Positions 43,355-51,968 of a stretch of DNA of 64,000 nt are shown here, piece after piece. A model generated the notes under the pieces. The model saw nothing but the letters and a program-made list of their open reading frames with translations, did not search any database and had not been told where the DNA came from. Positions within the stretch are counted from its first letter, which is position 1; every line of letters begins with the position of its first letter. The stretch comes from an uncultured Algibacter sp. GTDB taxonomy: Bacteria > Bacteroidota > Bacteroidia > Flavobacteriales > Flavobacteriaceae. Made by a program: the position numbers and the translations under genes. The stretch covers positions 61,375-125,374 of the forward strand of contig NZ_CANLZX010000012.1 of the NCBI RefSeq assembly GCF_947495675.1, given 5' to 3'.

Positions 43355-44275
43355 TCACCCCAATGACATCACGTATTTTTTAGGTGTTGTTCCATACTTC
43401 TTTTTAAATGCAGCAATAAAATGGCTCGAAGTACTGTAGCCAACCTTGTGCCCGACTTCATTTACATTATCGTTTCCTGCTTCTAACAATTTTCGCGCTA
43501 CTTCCATTTTATAATCCAATAAAAAACTAAAAACCGAGTCGCCATAAATTTGCTTAAAACCTTCTTTTAGCTTTTTAAGACTTAAACCAATTTCGTCTGC
43601 TAATTCCTGTAACCCTGGTGGTTCTGCCATGCGTGAAATAACAATTTCTTTGGCTTTTCTAATTTTTATAACATTGGTTTCATCCACCAAAAACGGACAT
43701 TGCTCTACATCGGCATCTTCACTTCTATTAAAATATAAACTTAACAGCTCGTATGCCTTTCCTTTAAAATACAACGATTTTATAGATTGGTTAAGGTTGT
43801 AGTTTATGAGCTGATTTAACACAATAGCCATAGAGGGCGAAATTACACCATCTTTATAGTACTTTTTATCCTTATTATCATCACTTAAAAAGGTAATATA
43901 ATCGGCTTCTTGAGAAAATAAGCCATGAAATTTTTTAATAGAAATCAATACAGAAACCATCCATGAATGGGGATTTAACTCTAAATGAATAGGAAGATCG
44001 CGTTGCGGATTGTAAAGTAGCAAAGAGTTTTCTTCAAGAATACTTAAACGATAGCGTCCTTCGTTAAATACAAACTGACTTGAACCTTTTACGCAAAAGT
44101 GAAATTGAATATACTCGCTATCTATTTCTTTAGCAAGAGATTGCATTTGGCTATTATCATTTTTATATGTTAATACCAAAACACCATCATCAACAGTTGT
44201 TTCGTTAAAAGTACTTTTAGCGATACTTTTATCGTTATTTATTTCTTGATTCATATTCATTTTATTTAGATTCAT
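43355..44275 (-). CDS. AraC family regulator (PchR-like), divergent from hemA
   Basis: About 306 residues; in-frame Met at residues 1, 6 and 8 leave the exact start open. The C-terminal AraC helix-turn-helix is clear (L-Q-E-L-A-D-E-I-G-L-S-L-K-K-L-K-E-G-F-K and H-K-V-G-Y-S-T-S-S-H-F-I-A-A-F-K-K). The long N-terminal domain resembles the PchR-like iron/siderophore-responsive AraC group. It is divergent from hemA and upstream of hemH, with an inverted repeat in the shared promoter region, so control of heme synthesis by iron or heme status is a reasonable inference. Confidence 0.85.
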   Translation of the reverse strand: MNLNKMNMNQEINNDKSIAKSTFNETTVDDGVLVLTYKNDNSQMQSLAKEIDSEYIQFHFCVKGSSQFVFNEGRYRLSILEENSLLLYNPQRDLPIHLELNPHSWMVSVLISIKKFHGLFSQEADYITFLSDDNKDKKYYKDGVISPSMAIVLNQLINYNLNQSIKSLYFKGKAYELLSLYFNRSEDADVEQCPFLVDETNVIKIRKAKEIVISRMAEPPGLQELADEIGLSLKKLKEGFKQIYGDSVFSFLLDYKMEVARKLLEAGNDNVNEVGHKVGYSTSSHFIAAFKKKYGTTPKKYVMSLG

Positions 44276-44313
44276 TCTAAATTAAACAGTAAAAACACGC
44301 CCAATTCACTACA

Positions 44314-44337
44314 AAAATATGACATTTATCATATTTT
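44314..44337. promoter_or_regulatory. Candidate operator between the AraC gene and hemA
   Basis: AAAATATGA and TCATATTTT form a perfect 9-bp inverted repeat with a 6-base loop in the 168-base divergent space, 39 bases from the AraC start and 77 upstream of the hemA -7 box. Confidence 0.45.
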
Positions 44338-44413
44338 ACTAAAAAACAACGTTAAAAAACCACAATCGATACAAAAAGTTCCTTGAGCGTTACTTTTTAA
44401 CAAACCATCATTA

Positions 44414-44421
44414 TATTTTTG
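44414..44421 (+). promoter_or_regulatory. -7 box TATTTTTG upstream of hemA
   Basis: TATTTTTG matches TAnnTTTG. The predicted leader to the ATG at 44444 is about 17 nt. Confidence 0.5.
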
Positions 44422-44443
44422 CTTCACATTTTCAGGTATAGCA

Positions 44444-45706
44444 ATGCAGAAGTACAACATTAGTAAAAGTAGTTCCTTTTATGCTATTGGTTTAAGTTAC
44501 AAAAAAGCCGATGCAGACATAAGAGGTCATTTTAGTTTAGACGAAGAATCTAAATTAGCATTGTTAAATCAAGCAAAAGAAAACGATATTGAAAGTTTAG
44601 TAGTAACTTCTACTTGCAACAGAACTGAAATTTACGGTTTTGCTCAACACCCTTTTCAACTTATTCAATTGCTTTGCGATAATACTCGTGGTACCGTTGA
44701 AGAATTTCAAGATGTGGCTTATGTTTACAAAAACAAAGACGCAATTTCTCATATGTTTCGTGTTGGTTCTGGATTAGATAGTCAAATTCTTGGTGACTTC
44801 GAAATTATTAGTCAACTAAAAATTAGCGCAAAACTATCTAGAAAGCACGGCTTATTAAATCATTTTACAGAGCGTTTAGTTAATGCTGTAATTCAAGCTA
44901 GCAAACGTATTAAAACAGAAACTGATATTTCTTCAGGAGCTACTTCTGTATCTTTTGCTTCTGTTCAATATATCTTTAAAAATGTTGAAAATGTTTCTGA
45001 TAAAAATATTTTATTATTCGGAACAGGTAAAATTGGAAGAAATACTTGCGAAAACTTGGTGAAACATACCAAAAACGAACATATTACTTTAATTAATAGA
45101 ACTAAGAATAAAGCTGAGCAAATTGCCGGAAAATTTAATTTATTAGTTAAAGATTATGCGAATTTACAAGAAGAAGTAAGTACATCTGATATTTTAATTG
45201 TGGCTACTGGCGCACAACGCCCAACTATTGATAAACACATTATTCAGTCTAAAAAACCGTTATTAATTTTAGATTTATCTATTCCTAAAAATGTTAACGA
45301 AAACGTTCAAGAATTAGATAATGTATCCTTGGTGCATTTAGATCATTTATCTCAAATTACCGATGAAACTTTAGAAGCTAGAAAGGCACATATTCCTTCC
45401 GCGGAAGCGATTATAGAAGACGTTAAAGCAGAATTTAACAGCTGGTTAGAAACTAGAAAATTTGCTCCTACCATTAAAGCTTTAAAACATAAATTATCAG
45501 ATTTCGCTAGTGCAGAATTAAATACACAACGCAAAAAAAATGCTGACTTTAATGAAGCACAAGCCGAATTAATTAGCAATAACATCATTCAAAAAATCAC
45601 CAATCATTTTGCACATCATTTAAAAGATGATGATGTCTCTACTGATGAAAGCCTGGAACTTATTAAAAAAGTATTCCAATTAGAACCGTCTACAAAAAAT
45701 GTCTAA
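44444..45706 (+). CDS. hemA: HemA, glutamyl-tRNA reductase
   Basis: 420 residues. The catalytic Cys lies in T-S-T-C-N-R-T-E-I-Y (about residue 56), and the N-A-D-P-H-binding domain has L-L-F-G-T-G-K-I-G. The long C-terminal helical dimerisation region is present. It reduces glutamyl-tRNA to glutamate-1-semialdehyde, the first step of C5 heme synthesis. hemCD begins inside its last codons (8-nt overlap ATGTCTAA), showing translational coupling. The partner aminomutase gene hemL is not in the window. Confidence 0.97.
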   Translation: MQKYNISKSSSFYAIGLSYKKADADIRGHFSLDEESKLALLNQAKENDIESLVVTSTCNRTEIYGFAQHPFQLIQLLCDNTRGTVEEFQDVAYVYKNKDAISHMFRVGSGLDSQILGDFEIISQLKISAKLSRKHGLLNHFTERLVNAVIQASKRIKTETDISSGATSVSFASVQYIFKNVENVSDKNILLFGTGKIGRNTCENLVKHTKNEHITLINRTKNKAEQIAGKFNLLVKDYANLQEEVSTSDILIVATGAQRPTIDKHIIQSKKPLLILDLSIPKNVNENVQELDNVSLVHLDHLSQITDETLEARKAHIPSAEAIIEDVKAEFNSWLETRKFAPTIKALKHKLSDFASAELNTQRKKNADFNEAQAELISNNIIQKITNHFAHHLKDDDVSTDESLELIKKVFQLEPSTKNV

Positions 45707-47273
45707 AACCATAAGAATTGGTACTCGCGATAGTGAATTAGCACTATGGCAAGCCAACATTGTTAAAAAATTACTTGAAGAAGCTGGCCATAAAACCGAA
45801 CTCGTACCTGTAAAATCTACAGGCGATTTAGTTTTAGACAAACCCCTTTACGAGCTTGGAATTACTGGTATTTTTACAAGAACACTAGATATCGCCATGT
45901 TAAATAACGACATCGATATTGCTGTGCATTCTTTAAAAGATGTGCCAACAATTTTACCAAAAGGCATTATACAAGCTGCTGTTTTAAAACGTGGCAATGT
46001 TAACGACACCTTAGTTTTTAAAGACAATGAGGAGTTTTTAGGCGCAAAAGAAGCCGTTATTGCTACCGGTAGTTTACGCCGCCGTGCGCAATGGCTAAAC
46101 CGTTTTCCAACGCACACAATTACCGATTTACGTGGTAATGTAAATTCGCGTTTACAAAAACTGGAAGATAACGACTGGAATGGAGCTATTTTTGCCGCTG
46201 CAGGTATTGGCAGAATTGGAATACGACCAGAAGAAGCTATTAATTTAGATTGGATGATTCCTGCTCCTGCACAAGGCGCAATTATGATTACGGCTTTAGA
46301 TGAGGACGATTTTGTAAAAGAAGCCTGTGCCGCATTAAACCACGAAGAGACAGAAATTTGCACCACTATAGAGCGCGAATTTCTAAATAAACTAGAAGGT
46401 GGCTGTACAGCTCCTATTGGTGCATTAGCATACATTAAAGATGAAGAAATTAACTTTAAAGGTGTATTGTTAAGTCCAGATGGAACCAAAAGAATAGACG
46501 TTACCCGAGTTAAAAAACTAGGCGAACATCATGATATGGCTCAATACTGTGCCGATTTTGTAATTGAGCGTGGCGGTAAACGCTTAATGGATAACATTAA
46601 AAATTCAGACAGAAAAACAAACGTATATTCTACAAAGAGTTTTACCGAAGACCAACGTTTACTGTTTCATGAAAAAGTAGTTGCAGAAAGTTCAGATTTT
46701 ATCAAAATAAGCCTAAATCGTATTGCGCCACGTTTATTAAAAAATGAAATCGAAAACGTAGTGATTACCAGTAAAAACGCGGTAGAATCTTTAACTACAA
46801 ACTATTCGGCCATAGAGTTACAATTTAAAAATATTTACTGTGTAGGCCGCAGAACAAAACGTTTGGTCGAAAATAAAATAGGCAAGGTTAAGCATACCGA
46901 AAAGAATGCAAAAAAACTTGCCGAATATTTAGTAGATTATATTGAAGGTAACGAGGTAACTTACTTCTGTAGCGATTTAAGGTTAGACGATTTACCTAAC
47001 ATTCTTGAAGAAAACAATATTAAAGTTAACGAAATAGAAGCGTATCAAACCAAATACGATGGTGTAAAAGTTAACGACTCGGTAGAATCTGCTATGTTTT
47101 ACAGTCCATCAACCGTTGAAAGTTTTGTTAAAGCTAATAATATAGAGGTTATTGCATTTTGTATTGGCGAAACCACAGCCAAAGAGGCCAAAAAACATTT
47201 TAAGGATGTAAGGGTGGCAAAGGTACCAACTGTAGAAAGTGTAATTGAATTAGTAAACGAACATTATATATAA
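45699..47273 (+). CDS. hemCD: HemC-HemD fusion: hydroxymethylbilane synthase plus uroporphyrinogen-III synthase
   Basis: 524 residues as one frame. Residues 1-300 are HemC, with R-I-G-T-R-D-S-E-L-A, R-G-N-V-N-S-R, and the dipyrromethane-cofactor Cys in G-G-C-T-A-P. Residues about 305-524 are a HemD domain (V-V-I-T-S-K-N-A-V-E-S-L and F-Y-S-P-S-T-V-E-S-F). The two enzymes act in sequence (porphobilinogen to hydroxymethylbilane to uroporphyrinogen III), so fusion hands on an unstable intermediate. No stop or frameshift lies at the junction. Confidence 0.95.
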   Translation: MSKTIRIGTRDSELALWQANIVKKLLEEAGHKTELVPVKSTGDLVLDKPLYELGITGIFTRTLDIAMLNNDIDIAVHSLKDVPTILPKGIIQAAVLKRGNVNDTLVFKDNEEFLGAKEAVIATGSLRRRAQWLNRFPTHTITDLRGNVNSRLQKLEDNDWNGAIFAAAGIGRIGIRPEEAINLDWMIPAPAQGAIMITALDEDDFVKEACAALNHEETEICTTIEREFLNKLEGGCTAPIGALAYIKDEEINFKGVLLSPDGTKRIDVTRVKKLGEHHDMAQYCADFVIERGGKRLMDNIKNSDRKTNVYSTKSFTEDQRLLFHEKVVAESSDFIKISLNRIAPRLLKNEIENVVITSKNAVESLTTNYSAIELQFKNIYCVGRRTKRLVENKIGKVKHTEKNAKKLAEYLVDYIEGNEVTYFCSDLRLDDLPNILEENNIKVNEIEAYQTKYDGVKVNDSVESAMFYSPSTVESFVKANNIEVIAFCIGETTAKEAKKHFKDVRVAKVPTVESVIELVNEHYI

Positions 47274-47275
47274 TT

Positions 47276-47355
47276 GTTACTAGTTGTTGGTTGTTGGTTA
47301 GTAGTCTTACCACAAACCTAAAACAACTAATAACCATTAACCAACAACTAGTAAC
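47276..47355. repeat. Long imperfect inverted repeat between hemCD and hemE
   Basis: Arms 47276-47300 and 47331-47355 are 25 bases each and match at 23 positions. They are built from short GTTGTTGGTTA-type tandem units, and a further partial unit follows before hemE. RNA from this region would form a strong hairpin before the hemE start at 47371. Confidence 0.65.
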
Positions 47356-47370
47356 GAACAACTAGCAACC

Positions 47371-48402
47371 ATGTTAAAAAACGATTTATTTTTACGAGCA
47401 TTAAAAGGAGAAACAGTTAATCGTCCACCCGTATGGATGATGCGTCAAGCAGGTCGTTACCTTCCAGAATTTATGGAAATAAAGGCTAAATACGATTTCT
47501 TTACACGTTGCCAAACGCCAGAGTTAGCAAGCGAAATTACCGTACAACCTATCCGTCGTTACGGCATGGATGCAGCCATTTTATTCAGCGATATTTTGGT
47601 AATACCTCAAGCCATGAATATTGAGGTACAAATGAAACCAAATTTTGGTCCGTATTTACCAAACCCTATTCGCTCTCAAAAAGATGTCGATAATGTTATT
47701 GTTCCAGATGTAACCGTAGCTCTAGATTACGTTTACCAAGCCATAAAAACAACCAAAGAAAAACTTAACGACGAAATTCCGTTAATAGGTTTTGCAGGCT
47801 CACCATGGACCATTTTATGCTATTGCGTGCAAGGTCAAGGCAGCAAAAATTTCGATAAAGCCAAAGAGTTTTGCTTTACAAACCCAATTGCAGCACACCA
47901 ATTATTACAAAAAATTACAGATACAACTATAGCTTACCTTAAAGAAAAAGTAAAAGCAGGATGTAACGCTGTGCAGGTATTCGATTCTTGGGGCGGTATG
48001 CTGTCACCAGTCGATTATCAAGAATTCTCATGGCAATATATCCAACAAATTATAGATGCATTAAAAGACGATGCTCCGGTAATCGCCTTTGGTAAAGGGT
48101 GTTGGTTTGCGCTCGACGAAATGGCTAAATCTGGTGCTTCTGCACTTGGTATAGACTGGACCTGTTCTGCGCGTAACGCACGTTATTTAACTGGCGGCAA
48201 CATTACACTACAAGGTAATTTCGACCCAACACGTTTATTTTCTCCACCGGCACAAATCAAAAAAATGGTGCACCAAATGATTAACGATTTTGGTAAGGAT
48301 AAATACATTGTAAACCTTGGTCACGGTATTTTACCAAACATTCCATTGGATAATGCCAAAGCGTTTATCGATGCCGTAAAAGAATACAAAAGCCCCTCTT
48401 AA
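47371..48402 (+). CDS. hemE: HemE, uroporphyrinogen decarboxylase
   Basis: 343 residues, normal length. Signature segments are [14 protein letters not shown] (substrate-binding) and G-F-A-G-S-P-W-T; the catalytic Asp is in F-S-D-I-L-V. It removes four carboxyl groups from uroporphyrinogen III to give coproporphyrinogen III, which HemF then uses. The 97-base gap to hemCD contains the inverted repeat at 47276..47355. Confidence 0.97.
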   Translation: MLKNDLFLRALKGETVNRPPVWMMRQAGRYLPEFMEIKAKYDFFTRCQTPELASEITVQPIRRYGMDAAILFSDILVIPQAMNIEVQMKPNFGPYLPNPIRSQKDVDNVIVPDVTVALDYVYQAIKTTKEKLNDEIPLIGFAGSPWTILCYCVQGQGSKNFDKAKEFCFTNPIAAHQLLQKITDTTIAYLKEKVKAGCNAVQVFDSWGGMLSPVDYQEFSWQYIQQIIDALKDDAPVIAFGKGCWFALDEMAKSGASALGIDWTCSARNARYLTGGNITLQGNFDPTRLFSPPAQIKKMVHQMINDFGKDKYIVNLGHGILPNIPLDNAKAFIDAVKEYKSPS

Positions 48403-48514
48403 TCTCCCCAGAAGGGGAGAAACTCTTACTTAATTTAATATTTAAAAAAAATTAAATTGAGAACGAAAGTTAAATAATAAACACGAATCTAATTCCCTCT
48501 CCTTATGGAGAGGG
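48403..48514. repeat. Two palindromic intergenic hairpins between hemE and the EI24 gene
   Basis: TCTCCCC/AGAA/GGGGAGA at 48403-48420 and CCCTCTCC/TTAT/GGAGAGGG at 48495-48514 are perfect short hairpins. The second continues as CTAGGGAGAGG, a pattern I recall as dispersed in many bacterial genomes. They are not followed by a proper T-run, so I do not call them terminators. Confidence 0.6.
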
Positions 48515-48530
48515 CTAGGGAGAGGCTTCT

Positions 48531-49289
48531 ATGATAAAGAACATCATTTCAGGAATTAAAGCATACTTCGGTGCTTTCAGTCTAATTTCAAAATTAAAAC
48601 TCTGGAAATATTTTGCTATTCCTATGCTAATTAGCCTAGTAACCGCAATCGTTGTTTTTGGTTCAGCTTACGGTTTATCAGATAATATTGGTGCATTCAT
48701 ATCAAAAATCTGGATATGGCATTGGGGTAGAGAAACATTCGCGTCCATAAGTAATTTTATTGGCGGAATAATCATCGTGGTTATTGGGCTCATCCTTTTT
48801 AAACACATCATTATGGCATTATCAGCGCCATTTATGAGTCCCGTTTCCGAAAAAATTGAAGCTCATTTTACAGGTAATCCACCACATTCACACCGAAATA
48901 CAAGCTTTTCAGAACAATTATGGCGAGGTATTCGAATAAACATAAGGAACCTATTTAAAGAACTATTGTTTACCATTCCTATTCTGCTTTTAAAATTTAT
49001 TCCCGTAGTAAATATATTTTCAACCATTTTACTGTTTATACTACAAGCTTATTATGCCGGTTTTGGTAATATGGATTACACACTAGAGCGTCATTATAAC
49101 TATAAAGATAGCTTACAATTTGTTAGCAAACACAAAGGTTTAGCAATAGGTAACGGTATTGTTTTTATTCTGTTTTTATTAATTCCGGTAATTGGTGTAA
49201 TTTTAGTGCTACCCTTATCGGTAACAGCAGCTTCAACAAAAACGGTAGAAGCGATTCAAATTAAAAACAAACCCATACATGCAGCTTAA
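48531..49289 (+). CDS. EI24/CysZ-like membrane protein
   Basis: 252 residues with four to six hydrophobic segments and the EI24-family layout (I-S-G-I-K-A-Y-F-G-A-F at the start; L-S-A-P-F-M-S-P-V-S-E in the middle; A-Y-Y-A-G-F-G-N-M-D-Y). CysZ members import sulfate, but residues that would prove that are not readable here. It lies inside the heme cluster between hemE and hemF and overlaps the acetyltransferase gene by 11 nt. Its link to heme is only by position. Confidence 0.8.
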   Translation: MIKNIISGIKAYFGAFSLISKLKLWKYFAIPMLISLVTAIVVFGSAYGLSDNIGAFISKIWIWHWGRETFASISNFIGGIIIVVIGLILFKHIIMALSAPFMSPVSEKIEAHFTGNPPHSHRNTSFSEQLWRGIRINIRNLFKELLFTIPILLLKFIPVVNIFSTILLFILQAYYAGFGNMDYTLERHYNYKDSLQFVSKHKGLAIGNGIVFILFLLIPVIGVILVLPLSVTAASTKTVEAIQIKNKPIHAA

Positions 49290-49821
49290 CTTTGCATCTT
49301 ATCGCATTACACCTATTCACCCAAAAGATGGATGGTCTTTATGCAGCTTTGCTGTAACCAACGAAGACCGATTAAAACGCTATTTCCCAAAAACTTTAGA
49401 ACAGAATTTAACACCCAATTTATCAAATATTTTTGTTGCTAAAAAAGCAAAACAGTTTGAATTCGAAGAAGAATTTTTATTCACTATTAAGGAAATTGAA
49501 ACCCACAAATTAATTGGTTTAGTGTATATTAAAGAAGTTAATTGGACTACCAAACAAGGCGAATTCGCGTATTGCATCGACTACAATTTTGAAGGTAAAG
49601 GCATAATCACCGAAGCCGTAAAACAGCTATCAGACCACGCCTTTGAGAACTTAGGTTTACAAACGCTTCAAATTATAGCGCATAAAAGTAATATAGGTAG
49701 TTTAAAAGTTGCTAAAAACAACAATTTTACGCATATTAAAACATTAAAAAACGAACACACACCTCCAGGAGAACAACCTTTAGATATGGAGTTGTTTGAG
49801 CTATATAAAGAGATTGAATAA
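49279..49821 (+). CDS. GNAT family N-acetyltransferase
   Basis: 180 residues of RimJ/RimL-like GNAT type, with the R-I-T-P-I start, the acceptor-side strand and the acetyl-CoA loop around F-E-G-K-G-I-I-T-E-A and the final N-N-F-T-H-I-K. It acetylates an amine on a protein or small molecule; the substrate is unknown. It overlaps the EI24 gene by 11 nt. The REP-like sequences begin 10 nt after its stop. Confidence 0.87.
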   Translation: MQLNFASYRITPIHPKDGWSLCSFAVTNEDRLKRYFPKTLEQNLTPNLSNIFVAKKAKQFEFEEEFLFTIKEIETHKLIGLVYIKEVNWTTKQGEFAYCIDYNFEGKGIITEAVKQLSDHAFENLGLQTLQIIAHKSNIGSLKVAKNNNFTHIKTLKNEHTPPGEQPLDMELFELYKEIE

Positions 49822-49831
49822 ATGAAAGTAA

Positions 49832-49945
49832 GACCTGCGAGGTTTTTAAACCTTGAAAGTCTCTTATCTAAAAAGTAAAAATGATTTGGTAACGAAAACC
49901 TGCGGAGTTTATTCGACCTGCGAGGTTTCCAAAACCTTGTAGGTC
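49832..49945. repeat. REP-like palindromes R1 and R2 upstream of the RAYT-hemF gene
   Basis: R1 (49832-49861) and R2 (49915-49945) both start GACCTGCGAGGTTT and both are followed by T-C-T/A-T-A-T-C-T-A-A-A-A-A. Each is nearly palindromic with two G.T positions (GACCTGCGAGG against CCTTGTAGGTC), as in classic REP elements. A partial copy, ACCTGCGGAGTTT, lies between them. R2 differs from the reverse complement of R3 (50561-50591) at only two central bases. Confidence 0.85.
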
Positions 49946-50591
49946 TCATATCTAAAAACACATTTACCAAGCATACTAAAACGCTATAGATCAAAAGTTA
50001 AAATGAAACTCGAAATATTAGAAAAAGGTAATTATTATCACATCTTTAATCGAGGTGTAAATGGCGAAACCATTTTTAAAAGTGATGATAATAAAATTTA
50101 TTTTTTAAATCTCGTTCAAAAACACTTAGACCATAAAGCAGCTATTTTAGCCTATTGCTTAATGGATAATCATTTTCATTTCTTATTAGAAATTATATCC
50201 GAAACTAAGGAAGCAAATCAATCTATTTCAAACCTGTTCAACGCCTACGCAAAAGCTTTTAATAAACAACAAAATAGAACAGGAAGTTTGTTCGAAAAAC
50301 ATTTCCGAAGAAAAAGAATAGATACAGAAGCTTATTTAAAAAATGTTATTCTATACATTCATACAAATCCTCAGCTTCATAAAATTAGCAATAATTACAA
50401 AAACCACGAGTTTTCATCATTTCGCATTTACAATAATAACAGCTTAAAAAACATAGTGTCTATTGATAAATCTTATGTCATTCAACAGTTTAATGACTTA
50501 AATAATTTTATTTTTGCTCATAATGAATATTTATCGTTGCCTGATAATAATTTAGGTACAGACCTACAAGGTTTTAAAAACCTCGCAGGTC
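49915..50591 (+). mobile_element. REP-RAYT-REP unit inserted upstream of hemF
   Basis: A RAYT (TnpA_REP) coding region is framed by R2 on the left and an inverted copy R3 on the right. The left REP is 57 bases before the RAYT start; the right one begins directly after the RAYT domain. This is the canonical organisation of a REP-associated tyrosine transposase locus. RAYTs are single-copy, domesticated relatives of IS200/IS605 transposases. I cannot find target-site duplications, which such elements normally do not make. Confidence 0.8.
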
Positions 50592-51571
50592 AAGAAACTT
50601 TTACCAAAAACGAGAAGCAAAACCAGCGAGATCTTAAAGACCTTGAAGGATTGAAAGACAAACAATCAATGAAAGATAAATTCTACCAATACATACAAAA
50701 TTTACAAGACAGCATAACCTCAAAGCTCGAAGCTGTTGATGGTAAAGCTAAATTTCAAGAAGACATTTGGAAACGACCAGAAGGTGGTGGTGGCCGCACG
50801 CGTGTTATTGAAAACGGTAATGTTTTTGAAAAAGGAGGCGTTAACATTTCTGGCGTTCATGGTAAATTACCAGACAGCATGCAAAAGTATTTTGGCGTAG
50901 AAGATGCCGATTTTTTTGCCTGCGGATTAAGTTTGGTTCTGCATCCTAAAAACCCAATGGTACCAACCGTACATGCCAATTGGCGTTATTTTGAAATGTA
51001 TGATAAAGCAGGAAACATTGTAGACCAATGGTTTGGCGGCGGACAAGATTTAACGCCATATTACCTGTTTGAAGACGATGCTAAACACTTTCACCAAACT
51101 TGTAAAACAGCTTGCGATAAGCATAATCCAGAATTCTACCCAAAATACAAAGCACGTTGCGACGAGTATTTTTATAATGCTCACCGAAACGAAGGCCGAG
51201 GTTTAGGCGGTTTATTTTTCGATTATTGCAAAACTACCGATGATATGAGTATGCAAAACTGGTACAACTTTGTAACCGAAGTTGGTAATAGTTTTCTAGA
51301 AGCTTATGTTCCTATTGTTGAAAAACGTAAAGATTTACCATATACAGAAGCCCAACGCAATTGGCAAGAAATTCGTCGCGGACGCTATGTAGAGTTTAAT
51401 TTAGTACACGATAAAGGCACACTTTTTGGCTTAAAAACTAACGGACGTATAGAAAGTATTTTAATGAGTTTACCACCGCATGTACAATGGGTTTACGACA
51501 ACCATCCGGAAGCTGGAAGCGAAGAAGAAAAACTTATTAAAGTATTACAAAACCCCATAAACTGGGTTTAA
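50003..51571 (+). CDS. hemF: RAYT (REP-associated tyrosine transposase) fused in frame to HemF, coproporphyrinogen III oxidase
   Basis: One open frame of 522 residues holds two proteins. Residues 1-185 are a Y1 transposase of the RAYT type: early Y-H-I-F-N-R-G, HUH motif M-D-N-H-F-H-F-L, N-R-T-G-S-L-F-E, and the catalytic Tyr in Y-I-H-T-N-P-Q. Residues 186-222 are a linker read from REP palindrome R3 (D-L-Q-G-F-K-N-L-A-G-Q) and a decayed REP. From Met223 (base 50669) a complete HemF of 300 residues follows, with G-G-G-G-R-T-R, the N-W-R-Y-F-E strand, W-F-G-G-G-Q-D-L-T-P-Y-Y and R-R-G-R-Y-V-E-F-N. HemF converts coproporphyrinogen III to protoporphyrinogen IX with O2. Native start 50669 may still be used; the sequence does not settle whether the fusion, HemF alone or both are made. 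Confidence 0.88.
   Translation: MKLEILEKGNYYHIFNRGVNGETIFKSDDNKIYFLNLVQKHLDHKAAILAYCLMDNHFHFLLEIISETKEANQSISNLFNAYAKAFNKQQNRTGSLFEKHFRRKRIDTEAYLKNVILYIHTNPQLHKISNNYKNHEFSSFRIYNNNSLKNIVSIDKSYVIQQFNDLNNFIFAHNEYLSLPDNNLGTDLQGFKNLAGQETFTKNEKQNQRDLKDLEGLKDKQSMKDKFYQYIQNLQDSITSKLEAVDGKAKFQEDIWKRPEGGGGRTRVIENGNVFEKGGVNISGVHGKLPDSMQKYFGVEDADFFACGLSLVLHPKNPMVPTVHANWRYFEMYDKAGNIVDQWFGGGQDLTPYYLFEDDAKHFHQTCKTACDKHNPEFYPKYKARCDEYFYNAHRNEGRGLGGLFFDYCKTTDDMSMQNWYNFVTEVGNSFLEAYVPIVEKRKDLPYTEAQRNWQEIRRGRYVEFNLVHDKGTLFGLKTNGRIESILMSLPPHVQWVYDNHPEAGSEEEKLIKVLQNPINWV
50561..50591 (-). repeat. REP palindrome R3 inside the open frame
   Basis: Inverted relative to R1 and R2 and encoding D-L-Q-G-F-K-N-L-A-G-Q of the fusion linker. 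R3 reverse complement begins GACCTGCGAGGTTTTT. A weaker decayed unit, with G-C-G-A-G-A-T-C-T-T and A-C-C-T-T-G-A-A-G-G, follows near 50626-50650. Confidence 0.85.
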
Positions 51572-51581
51572 AAACATTATT

Positions 51582-51968
51582 ATGGACTGTTACTGCGGAA
51601 GTTTAAAAACCTACTCGAATTGCTGCCAAAAGGCTCATATAAACATAACTGAAGCTAAAACCGCGGAGCAACTTATGCGATCTAGATATGCGGCTTTTGT
51701 TAAAGCCGATGGCGATTATTTAATGGCAAGTCATCATGCTTCTACCCGACCAATAAAAGAAAAAGCGTCGATTGTAAAATGGGCAAAACATGTAGAATGG
51801 ATAAAGTTAGAAGTTCTAGAAACAACAAAAGGCACCGAAACCGATATCGAAGGTACTGTTACGTTTCAGGCGTATTTTTATGAGAAAGGAAAAGTGGATA
51901 TCATTTATGAAAAATCGGCTTTTGTAAAAGAAAACAATACGTGGTTTTATTTAGGGTTGAGTAAATAA
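51582..51968 (+). CDS. YchJ family protein with SEC-C motif
   Basis: 128 residues. It opens with the metal-binding SEC-C motif C-Y-C-G-S...N-C-C and then an SnoaL-like domain (A-E-Q-L-M-R-S-R-Y-A-A-F, F-Y-E-K-G-K-V-D-I-I-Y). This is the YchJ layout; biochemical role unproven. It begins 10 bases after hemF and its stop meets the stop of the helicase gene on the other strand, leaving no intergenic base. Confidence 0.9.
   Translation: MDCYCGSLKTYSNCCQKAHINITEAKTAEQLMRSRYAAFVKADGDYLMASHHASTRPIKEKASIVKWAKHVEWIKLEVLETTKGTETDIEGTVTFQAYFYEKGKVDIIYEKSAFVKENNTWFYLGLSK

Noticed and set aside
45848..46489. Open frame of 213 codons antisense to hemC
   Set aside because: Lies fully within hemCD, mirrors its codon pattern and has no promoter or recognisable domain, so it is a shadow frame.
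49832..49945. Short repeats resembling a CRISPR array
   Set aside because: Only two full copies with unequal spacing, palindromic arms and no cas genes nearby. They fit REP elements.
50003..50668. RAYT domain as assembly artefact or separate gene with its own stop
   Set aside because: No stop codon occurs before hemF Met223 in the given sequence and the reading frame stays protein-like through the RAYT domain, so I report it as fused while noting re-sequencing as the key check.
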